NCBI GenBank assembly: GCA_035556715.1
Contig: DATMER010000026.1
Location: 92,670-156,669 of the forward strand
Source: DATMER01 sp035556715
GTDB lineage: Bacteria > Acidobacteriota > Thermoanaerobaculia > Multivoradales > UBA5704
DNA length: 64,000 nucleotides
Reading direction: 5' to 3'
In this document: positions 55,922 through 63,930 of the stretch, in pieces
Position numbering within the stretch: position 1 is the first letter of the stretch
Layout: each line of letters starts with the position of its first letter
Program-made: the position numbers and the translations under genes
Notes under the pieces: generated by a model
Told to the model about the DNA's origin: nothing
The model's input: the letters and a program-made list of their open reading frames with translations, nothing else
Database searches by the model: none

Positions 55922-56484
55922 TCCCCGGCCTCCATCGGAAACCCCTCCACCACGCTGTAGCGGGCGCCCCGGGGGCTGAGCTTGCTCTCCATGAGCACGC
56001 CCCGGTCCACCGTGAACGGCGGCCCGATCTCGCCGGGAAAGGCCGCCGCGAACTTCTCGGCCGCGTCCCGGGGCCAGTTGGGATCGCAGCGCGCCAGGGT
56101 GACATGAGGCCGGAAGGGACGCTCCTCGGGCTCGAACCCCACGGTCTCCACCGCCGCGGAGACGGCATCGGCCTGCACGGCCGCGAGCTCCTCCGGAGCC
56201 TCCATCCCGATCCAGGCAACGCGCGCCGGGCGCTTCGGGGGGAAGGTGCCGCCTCCCGAAAGCCGCACGGCAAGGGGTGCGTGCTTCGCGAAAGCCTGGC
56301 GCAGCTTCGCGGAGAGGACCGGGACCTTGTCCTCCGGGGTCTGGCCCAGGAAGAGCAGGGTCAGGTGGATGTTCTCGGGATCGACCCAGCGCGCCCGCGG
56401 CAGCCGGTCGCGCAGGCCGGCCACGCGGCGCGCCACCTCGCGCCGGACGGGCTCCGGGACTTCGAGAGCGACGAAGAGCCTCAA
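55918..56484 (-). CDS. thpR: RNA 2',3'-cyclic phosphodiesterase
   Basis: 188 residues from a TTG overlapping the cinA stop (TTGA, 56481-56484). The two catalytic HxTx motifs of the 2H superfamily are NIHLTLLFLGQ and RPHVTLARCD. It opens 2',3'-cyclic phosphate ends of RNA. The common thpR-cinA neighbourhood supports the call and the rare start. Confidence 0.92.
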   Translation of the reverse strand: MRLFVALEVPEPVRREVARRVAGLRDRLPRARWVDPENIHLTLLFLGQTPEDKVPVLSAKLRQAFAKHAPLAVRLSGGGTFPPKRPARVAWIGMEAPEELAAVQADAVSAAVETVGFEPEERPFRPHVTLARCDPNWPRDAAEKFAAAFPGEIGPPFTVDRGVLMESKLSPRGARYSVVEGFPMEAGE

Positions 56485-57716
56485 GCCAGGAGCCTCCGGC
56501 GGAGCATCTCCAGGGCGAGCTGCGCCGACTGCCAGCGCACCCGGCCCCGGTCGCCCGGGAAGCGGACCCTGCGGTGCTCCACTCCCTCGGGTCCGGCCAC
56601 GGCGATGTGCACGGTCCCGACCGGCTTGGCCTCGCTGCCGCCGCCGGGGCCGGCCACGCCGGTGATGCCGATCCCGTAATCGCTCCGGTAGACCCGGCGC
56701 ACCCCTTCGGCCATGGCCCGGGCCACGGGTTCGGAGACGGCGCCGTGCTCGCGCAGCATCTTCGGAGAGACTCCCAGGACCTGGGTCTTGAGCTCGTTGG
56801 TGTAGGTGACGGCGCCGCCCAGGAAGTACTCGCTGCTGCCCGGCACGCGGGTGATCCGCTCGGCCAGGAGGCCGCCGGTGCACGACTCGGCCGCGGTGAG
56901 GGTGGACCCGGCTTGTCGCAGCAGCTCGCCGACCACCCCTTCCAGCGTGTCCTCTTCCCGGCCGCAGTAGACCGCGTCGCCGGCCAGCTCGCGCAGGCGG
57001 GCGGCCATGGCTTCGAGGCGTTGCCGGCGCTCCGGCTCCGGTCCCTGGGCCGTGGCGCGCAGCCGGATCTCGCCGGGACTCGCCAGGACGGTGATGTTCT
57101 CGCGGCCGAACTCCTCGTAGGCCGGAGCGATCCGTTCCTCGACCACGGACTCGGGCAGGCAGGCCACCTTGAGCGTGACCGTCTCCCGGCCGGCTCCCCC
57201 GGAGCGTTCGGCGAGCCAGGGCTCCAGGTCGGACTCGATCATCCCTTCGAGCTCGGTGGGGACGCCCGGGAAGAGGAAGAGGGCCGAGCCCTCCCCCTCG
57301 ATCCTCATGCCCGGCGCCGTGCCCCGCCGGTTGGGGATCAGCTCGGCCCCTTCGACGACCTCGGCCTGCTTGCGGTTGACGGACGGCATCTCCCGGCCGT
57401 ACTCGCGGAAGCGGCCCTGGATGCCGGCGAGCACCTCTTCGTCCAGGCGGAGCCCGCGGCCGAGGGCCAGGGACACGGCCTCGCGGGTGACGTCGTCCGC
57501 GGTCGGCCCGAGGCCGCCCGTGACCAGGACCACGTCGTGCTTGGAGAGCAGGGAGTGCAACTCCTCGGCGATGTCCTCGACCGAGTCGCCCACCACGCCT
57601 TTCCGCCGGAGCTCGGCGCCGTAGCGGTCGAGGAGCTCGGTGAGGCGGAGGGAGTTGGTGTCCAGCCGGTCGGTCCCGAGAAGCTCCGAGCCGACGGCGA
57701 GGATGGCGGCCTTCAT
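56481..57716 (-). CDS. cinA: CinA-like protein (nicotinamide-nucleotide amidohydrolase)
   Basis: 411 residues. The N-terminal MoCF-like domain begins AAILAVGSELLGTDRLDTNS and has LVTGGLGPTADDVTREAV. The C-terminal amidase has TAAESCTGGLLAERITRVPG and YFLGGAVTYTNELKTQVLGV. It removes the amide from NMN in NAD recycling and hydrolyses ADP-ribose in some members. A TATCAT box lies 8 bases before the ATG. It heads the overlapping chain cinA-thpR-plsY-gpsA-guaA. Confidence 0.96.
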   Translation of the reverse strand: MKAAILAVGSELLGTDRLDTNSLRLTELLDRYGAELRRKGVVGDSVEDIAEELHSLLSKHDVVLVTGGLGPTADDVTREAVSLALGRGLRLDEEVLAGIQGRFREYGREMPSVNRKQAEVVEGAELIPNRRGTAPGMRIEGEGSALFLFPGVPTELEGMIESDLEPWLAERSGGAGRETVTLKVACLPESVVEERIAPAYEEFGRENITVLASPGEIRLRATAQGPEPERRQRLEAMAARLRELAGDAVYCGREEDTLEGVVGELLRQAGSTLTAAESCTGGLLAERITRVPGSSEYFLGGAVTYTNELKTQVLGVSPKMLREHGAVSEPVARAMAEGVRRVYRSDYGIGITGVAGPGGGSEAKPVGTVHIAVAGPEGVEHRRVRFPGDRGRVRWQSAQLALEMLRRRLLA

Positions 57717-57724
57717 GGCCGGGG

Positions 57725-57730
57725 ATGATA
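57725..57730 (-). promoter_or_regulatory. -10 box TATCAT, leaderless start of cinA
   Basis: TATCAT on the minus strand ends 8 bases before the ATG at 57716; no ribosome site. Confidence 0.5.
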
Positions 57731-57757
57731 TCGCAGGGATGTCGCCCCTGACCGGAC

Positions 57758-57969
57758 GGTAGAGACGCCCCAGTCCGCTGGCACGGACCTGCCGGGTGTA
57801 CAGGGTCGGGGCGTCTCCCCACGGCAGGTCGGTCCACCCCAGCGCCGTGCCGGTGCTACGAAGAATGTTTCCGCGGCGCACTGCCGATGTTGGTGGCGGC
57901 TGGGGCCATGAGACGCCCCGACCCTGTACACCCGGTCATTCCGTACCAGCGGACTGGGGCGTCTCTACC
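57758..57969. repeat. Long inverted repeat, 59-bp arms with 94-bp loop
   Basis: The arm 57758-57816, starting GGTAGAGACGCCCCAGTCCG, is repeated inverted at 57911-57969 with 5 mismatches in 59, all clustered in the middle of the arm. It lies between the phosphorylase stop and the cinA start and has no ORF of interest. It may be a palindromic MITE-like element or large RNA hairpin. Confidence 0.8.
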
Positions 57970-57985
57970 CGAGCCATGGGGGCCG

Positions 57986-59272
57986 TCAGGGCGTCAGGTT
58001 CCCCAGGATCAGCTCGGGAGCCGTCCCCTCCTCCCCCACCGTCAGGCACTCCTCGAACAGCCTGACGAGCCGCTCGTCGTCCCGGCGCAGCCAGAGCCTC
58101 GCCAGCTCGTCGCCCTCCCGCACCTCGTCTCCGAGACGGGACCGCATCTCCAGGGAGACCCCGTAATCGATCTTCGAGTCCGGACGGACACGGCCGGCTC
58201 CGGCCTCGATCAGGAGCATCCCGATCTGCCGGGTGTCGACGTGGGCGAGACGGCCGGACCTCGGGGCGCGGAGCGGGCGCTCCACCGGGGCGAGGTCCAG
58301 CCTCGGGGCGCGGAGCCAGGCCGGGTCGGCTCCCTGCAGCCCGGCCCATTGATCGAAGCGCTCGCGGGCCCGGCCGGAGGACACCGCGTCCTCCAGGTCG
58401 GCGCGGCTCAGGGGACGTCCGACCAGCTTCGAGACCTCTTCGGCAAGGAGGCAGGTCACCTCCATGAGGTCGGCCGGACCGTTGCCTTCCAGGCAGTCGA
58501 GAGACTCCTTCACTTCCGAGGTGTTGCCGCAGGTGCGGCCGAGCGGCTGGTTCATGTCGGTGATCAGGGCGGAGACCGCGGTTCCCAGGGCGCGGGAGAT
58601 TTCGACCAGGCTCCGGGCCAGCTCCCGGGCGCTTTCCGGGTCGGTCAGGAAGGCGCCGTTGCCGACCTTGACGTCGAAAACGACCGCGGCCGCGCCCATG
58701 GCCAGCTTCTTGGAGAGGATGCTGCCGGTGATCAGGGGCAGGGAGTCGACCGTGGCCGTGACGTCGCGGAGGGCATACAGGCGGCGGTCGGCCGGGGCGA
58801 TCCCGGAGGTGGCTCCGCCGATGGCGATGCCGCAGCGGGCGATCAGGTCGAGGAAGCGCTGCCGGTCGAGATCGAGATCGATCCCCGGGATGCTCTCCAG
58901 CTTGTCCATGGTGCCGCCGGAGTGGCCGAGGCCGCGGCCCGCGAGCATGGCGATCGGCAGGCCGCAGCTCGCCAGGAGGAAGGGCAGGACCAGGGAGGTC
59001 TTGTCGCCGACGCCGCCGGTGGAGTGCTTGTCGCAGAGCGTGGGCACGTCGTCGGCCAGGCGCCAGCGCTCCCCGGACTCCAGCATGGCCAGGGTGAGGG
59101 CCCGGGTCTCGTCCACGTCGAGCCCCCGGATGGCCGCGGCCATGAGGAAGGCGGCGAGCTGTCCCTCGGTCCACGAGCCGTCGGTGGCGCCGCGGACGAA
59201 CTCGCGGACCTCCTCCTCCGAGAGCCGCATCCCGGCTCGTTTCCGTTCCAGGATGCGGTAGGGAAGGATCAA
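57986..59272 (-). CDS. Pyrimidine-nucleoside (thymidine) phosphorylase
   Basis: 428 residues from TTG. The N-terminus YRILERKRAGMRLSEEEVRE and the phosphate-binding signature CDKHSTGGVGDKTSLVLPF, then GRGLGHSGGTMDKLESIPG, are diagnostic of the DeoA/Pdp family. The C-terminal barrel-sandwich domain closes the active site. It splits thymidine or uridine with phosphate for salvage. It lies 19 bases behind the TPR protein gene on the same strand. Confidence 0.95.
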   Translation of the reverse strand: MILPYRILERKRAGMRLSEEEVREFVRGATDGSWTEGQLAAFLMAAAIRGLDVDETRALTLAMLESGERWRLADDVPTLCDKHSTGGVGDKTSLVLPFLLASCGLPIAMLAGRGLGHSGGTMDKLESIPGIDLDLDRQRFLDLIARCGIAIGGATSGIAPADRRLYALRDVTATVDSLPLITGSILSKKLAMGAAAVVFDVKVGNGAFLTDPESARELARSLVEISRALGTAVSALITDMNQPLGRTCGNTSEVKESLDCLEGNGPADLMEVTCLLAEEVSKLVGRPLSRADLEDAVSSGRARERFDQWAGLQGADPAWLRAPRLDLAPVERPLRAPRSGRLAHVDTRQIGMLLIEAGAGRVRPDSKIDYGVSLEMRSRLGDEVREGDELARLWLRRDDERLVRLFEECLTVGEEGTAPELILGNLTP

Positions 59273-59291
59273 GCGGGGCTCTCGGAGGGGA

Positions 59292-60095
59292 TCAGAAGCC
59301 GGGCATGCCGGGCATGCCCCCGCCGCCCATTCCGGGCATACCGGGCATGCCGTCCGTGCCCGTGGCGCGCGACGGGTCCAGGGCGGCGATCTTCTGGCGG
59401 GCGTCCCGGGCGTAGGGGGACTGCGGGAACTCGTCGATGATCCGCTGGTAGCTCTGGATCGCGTCCTGCTTCTTGCCGAGCTCCTCCTGGGTGGCGGCGA
59501 GCTCGCTCAGGACGACGTCCAGCGGCAGCGGCGGCTCGGGCTCGTCGAGCATGGCCGTCAGCGTCTGCGAGACCTCCTCGGCCTTGCCCTGGCTGCGGTC
59601 GAGGCGCACGAGGTTGACCCTGGTCTCGCCCGACAGCAGGTGGTCGTCGTGCTTTTCGAGGAAACCCTGCCAGAGCTCGCGGGCGCGGTCGGCCTGCCCC
59701 TCGGCCATGGCGATCTGCGCCAGGTAGACCGAGGCGACGTCGCCGGCCACGGTCGAGCCGTAGTCGTCGTACAGCGCCTGGAACAGGGTCTTGGCCTTGG
59801 CCTGGCGGGCGGCCTCGTCCGCGAACGTCGGGCTAGCCGGGTCGTCCGGCTTGGGCGCGGACGGGTCGATCGGGGCATCGTAGACCTCGATCGCGTGCGC
59901 CAGGGCCGTGCTCGCCTTCTCGGCCCGGTTGCTGCGGTACATGTAGAAGAGCCCGGCGAGCAGCACCAGGGCCGCGGCCACGCCGGCCGCGAGGAGGATG
60001 GTCCTCGCGTGGCTCTCCGCGTAATCGTAGCCCCGGCCCAGGGCCGTGGAGAGCTCGTCGCGCTTCATCTCCTTGCGAGTCACACGTTGGTTCAT
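59292..60095 (-). CDS. YfgM-like TPR protein with single membrane anchor
   Basis: 267 residues. One membrane helix (TILLAAGVAAALVLLAGLFY, about 33-52) is followed by TPR-like helices (YLAQIAMAEGQADRARELWQ, YQRIIDEFPQSPYARDARQK). This is the layout of YfgM and other tetratricopeptide_2 proteins that assist periplasmic folding. The C-terminus is a low-complexity MPGMPGM-G4-MPGMPGF tail encoded by GGCATGCCG repeats. The repeat tail suggests a flexible or surface-exposed end. The function is inferred from architecture only. Confidence 0.8.
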   Translation of the reverse strand: MNQRVTRKEMKRDELSTALGRGYDYAESHARTILLAAGVAAALVLLAGLFYMYRSNRAEKASTALAHAIEVYDAPIDPSAPKPDDPASPTFADEAARQAKAKTLFQALYDDYGSTVAGDVASVYLAQIAMAEGQADRARELWQGFLEKHDDHLLSGETRVNLVRLDRSQGKAEEVSQTLTAMLDEPEPPLPLDVVLSELAATQEELGKKQDAIQSYQRIIDEFPQSPYARDARQKIAALDPSRATGTDGMPGMPGMGGGGMPGMPGF

Positions 60096-60150
60096 CGAAC
60101 GACTCCCGAAATGTTCCTGTCGAAAGGGAACAGGACCGAATGATTCAGGC

Positions 60151-60227
60151 TGGTGCGGCTAGGAGGACTCGAACCCCCGACCAAGAGTTTAGGAAACTCC
60201 TGCTCTGTCCACCTGAGCTATAGCCGC
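60151..60227 (-). tRNA. tRNA-Arg (anticodon CCT)
   Basis: The minus strand folds as a cloverleaf: acceptor GCGGCTA with TAGCCGC, D arm GCTC/GAGC, anticodon stem around the loop TTCCTAA (anticodon CCT), and T arm with GGTTCGAGTC. The discriminator is A and CCA is encoded (60151-60153). It reads AGG codons, which are rare in GC-rich genomes. Confidence 0.95.
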
Positions 60228-60253
60228 AGGCCGGCGCATTATAACCGAATCCC

Positions 60254-60290
60254 GTTCCCCCTCTCCCCCGTGCCGGGGGAGAGGGGGAAC
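60254..60290 (-). terminator. Hairpin after the apt operon
   Basis: GTTCCCCCTCTCCCCC pairs with its complement ending GGGGGAAC around a short loop, 17 bases past the apt stop. The stem resembles the CCCTCTCCC hairpins at 8248 and 22085. No U-run. Confidence 0.6.
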
Positions 60291-60306
60291 GAGCGTCAAC
60301 ACGGGA

Positions 60307-60822
60307 TCAATACTGGATCAGGGACTCTACCTTATAGTCTTTCAGCTTCTCCCGGCCGGGGAGGAAGGTCAGCTCGACGATGAAGCCGAGTCCGGCGACG
60401 ATGCCCCCGAGCGATTCGACCAGCTTGGCCGCGGCCAGGGCGGTCCCCCCGGTGGCGATCAGGTCGTCCACGATCAGGACGTGCTCCCCTTCCTTGACCG
60501 CGTCCTTGTGCATCTCCACCGCGTCCGAGCCGTACTCCAGGTCGTAGGACTGGCGGATCGTCTGCCACGGCAGCTTACCCGGCTTGCGCACCGGCACGAA
60601 GCCGGCGTTCAGGTCGTAGGCCACGATCGGCCCGAACATGAAGCCGCGGGCCTCGATGCCCACCACCTTGTCGATGTGCCGCTCCGAGAACATCCAGACG
60701 AAGCGGTCGACCGTCATGCGCAGCGCCAGCGGGTTCTGCAGCAGGGTGGTGATGTCGTAGAACAGTATCCCCGGCTTCGGAAACTCGGGGACCTCGCGGA
60801 TGTACTGCTTCAGATCGTCCAT
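60307..60822 (-). CDS. apt: Adenine phosphoribosyltransferase
   Basis: 171 residues. It starts LKQYIREVPEFPKPGILFYD, the family N-terminus, has GIEARGFMFG and the PRPP-binding loop VLIVDDLIATGGTALAAAKL. It converts adenine and PRPP to AMP. It is the last gene of the mtnP-surE-pcm-acyP-apt set, so the adenine released by MtnP upstream can be recycled here. Confidence 0.97.
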   Translation of the reverse strand: MDDLKQYIREVPEFPKPGILFYDITTLLQNPLALRMTVDRFVWMFSERHIDKVVGIEARGFMFGPIVAYDLNAGFVPVRKPGKLPWQTIRQSYDLEYGSDAVEMHKDAVKEGEHVLIVDDLIATGGTALAAAKLVESLGGIVAGLGFIVELTFLPGREKLKDYKVESLIQY

Positions 60823-60849
60823 GCTCTCCTCCCGGGCCCGCGGCGCGGG

Positions 60850-61137
60850 CTAGCGGTCGATGTCGAACCGGTCCCAGTCCGGGGGACCCGGCATGATCTC
60901 TTCGTCGAGGCCGGAGACCCGCGCGCCGGGCGGACCCTCCAGCACCCTCTCCTTGAAGTGCTCCAGGACCCCCGGAACCGCGACAGCCTCGATCTCGACG
61001 CGGCCGTCCGGCAGGTTGCGCACCCTGCCCGCGACCCCCAGCTCGCGGGCCGCGTGGCGGGTGAACCAGCGGAAACCGACCCCCTGGACCTTGCCCCGGA
61101 CCGTCCAGCGGAAGCCGATCTGGTTTTCAGGTACCAT
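60850..61137 (-). CDS. acyP: Acylphosphatase
   Basis: 95 residues. The signature RGKVQGVGFRWFTRHAAREL contains the phosphate-binding GVGFR loop and catalytic Arg, and GRVRNLPDGRVEIEA contains the catalytic Asn. It hydrolyses acyl phosphates. Located 2 bases behind pcm in the same transcript. Confidence 0.95.
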   Translation of the reverse strand: MVPENQIGFRWTVRGKVQGVGFRWFTRHAARELGVAGRVRNLPDGRVEIEAVAVPGVLEHFKERVLEGPPGARVSGLDEEIMPGPPDWDRFDIDR

Positions 61138-61139
61138 CG

Positions 61140-61793
61140 TCAGCGCTCATTCTTCCACCCGTGCCGGCCGAGCAGGGGGACGAAGGCGACCTCCTCCCCT
61201 TCGCGCCGCCGCATCTCGCCGCGGGCCGACTTGCGGTAGATCACCAGCTTCTGGGACTGGATCTGCCCCTCGGGCACGACCAGGATCCCGCCCGGGGCGA
61301 GCTGCTCCAGAAGCGGCTCCGGCACCTTGGGCGCGCCCGCGGTCACCAGGATGCGGTCGTACGGCGCCCACTCGCTCCAGCCGACCGTGCCGTCGAAAAT
61401 CTGGACCTTGACGTTGTCGAGCCCGAGCTGCCGCATCCTCGGGATCGCCTGCTGCGCCAGCTCGGGGATGCGCTCCAGGCTGTAGACCCGCCGCGCCAGG
61501 TGGGCGAGGATCGCGGTCTGGTAGCCCGAGCCGGTGCCGATCTCCAGCACCGAGGACTCCGGCTTGACCTCCAGCAGCTCGGTCATCTTCGCCACGATGT
61601 ACGGCTGCGAGATCGTCTGCGCCGATCCGATGGGCAGCGCGTGATCGCCGTATGCCTGGGTCCGCATGTGGTCCTTCACGAACAGGTGGCGCGGCACCTT
61701 GCGCAACGCGGCCAGCACGCGCTCGTCCGTGACCCCCTTGGAGGCGATCAACTGGACCATGCGCTCCCGTTGGTGCGCGTGCGGGTCGTTCAT
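61140..61793 (-). CDS. pcm: Protein-L-isoaspartate O-methyltransferase
   Basis: 217 residues. VPRHLFVKDHMRTQAYGDHA and GSAQTISQPYIVAKMTELL are PCMT blocks, and SSVLEIGTGSGYQTAILAHL is the SAM site. It repairs isoaspartate in aged proteins. The ATG overlaps the surE stop (ATGA); the surE-pcm pair is widespread. Confidence 0.96.
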   Translation of the reverse strand: MNDPHAHQRERMVQLIASKGVTDERVLAALRKVPRHLFVKDHMRTQAYGDHALPIGSAQTISQPYIVAKMTELLEVKPESSVLEIGTGSGYQTAILAHLARRVYSLERIPELAQQAIPRMRQLGLDNVKVQIFDGTVGWSEWAPYDRILVTAGAPKVPEPLLEQLAPGGILVVPEGQIQSQKLVIYRKSARGEMRRREGEEVAFVPLLGRHGWKNER

Positions 61794-62572
61794 CGGTGGT
61801 CAGCGGGAGCAACAGGCGGGACGGCCAGCCGCTCCAGCTCGTCGCGCAGATGGCCGAAGCTCTCCAAGCCCGGATAGTACGTGAGGTCCAGGTGGAGCGG
61901 GGTCACGGAGATCCGCCCGGTGGAGACCGCCTCGTAGTCGGTGCCCTCGGCGGTCTTCCACTGCGGCGTGCCGGCGATCCAGTAGTACTTGCGTCCCCGG
62001 GGGTCGAGCTTCTCGATGATCGACTGCTGGTAGGTCCGCCGGCCGAGCTTGGTGAAGCTGATGCCGCTGATCTCGCCCGCCGGCACGTTCACGTTGAGCA
62101 GCAGGTCCCTGGGCAGCTCCTGGCCGAGCAGCATCTTGATCATGCGCCCGGCAAAGCTCGCCGCCGGCTCGAAGGAGAAGCCCTCGGCGACCTCCTGGCT
62201 GAAAGCCACGGAAGGGATGCCCAGGAGCGTCCCCTCGAACGTGGCGCTCACGGTGCCCGAGTAGGTCACGTCGTCGCCCAGGTTGAGCCCGAAGTTGATG
62301 CCGGAGCAGACCAGGTCCGGCGGGTTGTCCTTGAGCAGGTAGAGCACGCCCAGGTTGACGCAATCGGTGGGCGTGCCGTCCACGGCGTACCGGCGCTCGT
62401 CCATGCGCTGCATGCGCAGGGGGCGGCTCAGGGTGAGGGCGTGTCCCATCGCGCTCTGCTCGCGGTCGGGCGCCACCACCCAGACCTCCGCCAATTCGCT
62501 CAGGGCGGAGGCGAGGAGCTTGATCCCCTCGGAGAAGATGCCGTCGTCGTTGGTGACCAGAATCCGCTTCAA
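61790..62572 (-). CDS. surE: 5'/3'-nucleotidase SurE
   Basis: 260 residues. RILVTNDDGIFSEGIKLLA gives the metal-binding NDDG motif, and PDREQSAMGHALTLSRPLR and CSGINFGLNLGDDVTYSGTV are family blocks. It dephosphorylates nucleoside monophosphates. It lies 8 bases behind mtnP and overlaps pcm by 4 bases. Confidence 0.97.
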   Translation of the reverse strand: MKRILVTNDDGIFSEGIKLLASALSELAEVWVVAPDREQSAMGHALTLSRPLRMQRMDERRYAVDGTPTDCVNLGVLYLLKDNPPDLVCSGINFGLNLGDDVTYSGTVSATFEGTLLGIPSVAFSQEVAEGFSFEPAASFAGRMIKMLLGQELPRDLLLNVNVPAGEISGISFTKLGRRTYQQSIIEKLDPRGRKYYWIAGTPQWKTAEGTDYEAVSTGRISVTPLHLDLTYYPGLESFGHLRDELERLAVPPVAPADHR

Positions 62573-62580
62573 ACAACCTC

Positions 62581-63456
62581 CTATGAAGCCGGGATGTACT
62601 TGCCGACGAGAGGGGCCAGGGCGCGGAGCGTCTCGGCGGGGATCTTGGAGCGCTCGGTGATCAGGGAGTACTTGAGCGCCTCGCCGCAGCCGCAGGTGCG
62701 GGCGTCGTCGTCGGACACCCGCTTGAGGATCTCGCGGATGACGCGCTGGGACATGGCCACGTTCGCCATCACCACCTGCATCACCGCTTCTCCCGACACG
62801 GCCTCCTCGGTCTCGTGCCAGCAGTCGTAGTCGGTGATCATGGAGAGGGTCGCGTAGCAGATCTCGGCCTCGCGGGCGAGCCGCGCCTCGGTGAAGTTGG
62901 TCATGCCGATGACGTCGAAACCGTGGCGGCGGTAGGTCTCGGACTCGGCCCGGGTGGAGAACTGGGGGCCTTCCATGTTGACGTAGACGCCGCCCCGGTG
63001 GGTGGTGGCGCCCGCCGCGCGGGAAGCCTCCACGAACGGATCGATCAGGCGCGGGCAGACCGGCTTGGCGAGCGAGGTGTGGGCCACCAGGCCGTTGCCG
63101 AAGAAAGTGTCCTGCCGGTGCCGGGTGCGGTCGTAGAACTGGTCGGGCACGACGATGTCCGTCGGCTTGTACTCGAGCTTCAGCGAGCCCACGGCGGAGA
63201 CCGAGATGAGCTGCTCGACCCCAAGGACCTTGAACCCGTAGATGTTGGCGCGGTAGTTGAGCTCGGTCGGCGTCAAGCGGTGTCCGCGGCCATGACGGGG
63301 CAGGAACGCGATCTGCCGCCCATCCAGCTCGCCGATGATGTAGACGTCGGAAGGATCACCGAAGGGAGTCTGGATGCGCCGCTCCTCGCGGACCACCAAG
63401 CCCTCCATCTGGTACAGGCCGGACCCTCCGACCACACCGATACGCACATCGCTCAT
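62581..63456 (-). CDS. mtnP: S-methyl-5'-thioadenosine phosphorylase
   Basis: 291 residues, AAGGAGG upstream. IGVVGGSGLYQMEGL, PRHGRGHRLTPTELNYRANI and VYVNMEGPQFSTRAESETYR match MTAP, and IGMTNFTEARLAREAEICY contains the substrate block. It splits methylthioadenosine to adenine and methylthioribose-1-phosphate. It heads the five-gene minus-strand set ending with apt. Confidence 0.95.
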   Translation of the reverse strand: MSDVRIGVVGGSGLYQMEGLVVREERRIQTPFGDPSDVYIIGELDGRQIAFLPRHGRGHRLTPTELNYRANIYGFKVLGVEQLISVSAVGSLKLEYKPTDIVVPDQFYDRTRHRQDTFFGNGLVAHTSLAKPVCPRLIDPFVEASRAAGATTHRGGVYVNMEGPQFSTRAESETYRRHGFDVIGMTNFTEARLAREAEICYATLSMITDYDCWHETEEAVSGEAVMQVVMANVAMSQRVIREILKRVSDDDARTCGCGEALKYSLITERSKIPAETLRALAPLVGKYIPAS

Positions 63457-63588
63457 CGCAAAGCTCCTCCTTGATAGGGAAATCGCTGCCGTCCAGCCGA
63501 GCCGGCCGGAGAGTCTAGCAGATGGCCGAGCGGTCTCCCTCCGGTCGGGCAGAGGGAGAGCCGGCTCGGGGGCAGGGCAGGGCCAGGT

Positions 63589-63894
63589 TCAGCAAACGCA
63601 GTTGCAGGAGCCTGTGCAACTCGGGGCGTTGCAGAAGCCGAACTGGTAGCCGCAAGGGAGACAGCCCTCCCGGCAAGCCTGGCGCGCCGCCGAACACTGC
63701 TCCTTCGTACACCAGACAGCCGTCGGCTGCGCTCCGGGACCGAAAAGATCGAGCTCGAAGAACGCCGGGACGGGAGCCGAGGCGGCGGATGTCACCGTTG
63801 CTGCCGGGCAAAGCTCAGCGGCGGAAGCGGAGACGGGAAAGGTCAACAACAACGCCAAAAGACCAAGAAGCGCCAACGGGGCTTTGTTTTTCAC
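63589..63894 (-). CDS. Secreted cysteine-rich small protein
   Basis: 101 residues from GTG with AAAGGAGG upstream and a TAGCAT -10-like box about 30 bases before. A signal peptide (LALLGLLALLLTFPVSASAA) ends near residue 26. The mature 75 residues hold 11 Cys, ten of them in the last 40, with spacing such as CTKEQC, CREGCLPC and CNAPSCTGSCNCVC. No known fold is evident. It could be disulfide-rich, metal-binding, or a precursor of a processed peptide. No maturation genes adjoin it. Confidence 0.72.
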   Translation of the reverse strand: MKNKAPLALLGLLALLLTFPVSASAAELCPAATVTSAASAPVPAFFELDLFGPGAQPTAVWCTKEQCSAARQACREGCLPCGYQFGFCNAPSCTGSCNCVC

Positions 63895-63930
63895 GAAGAC
63901 CTCCTTTGCGCGCGGATGCTACCACGCCCT

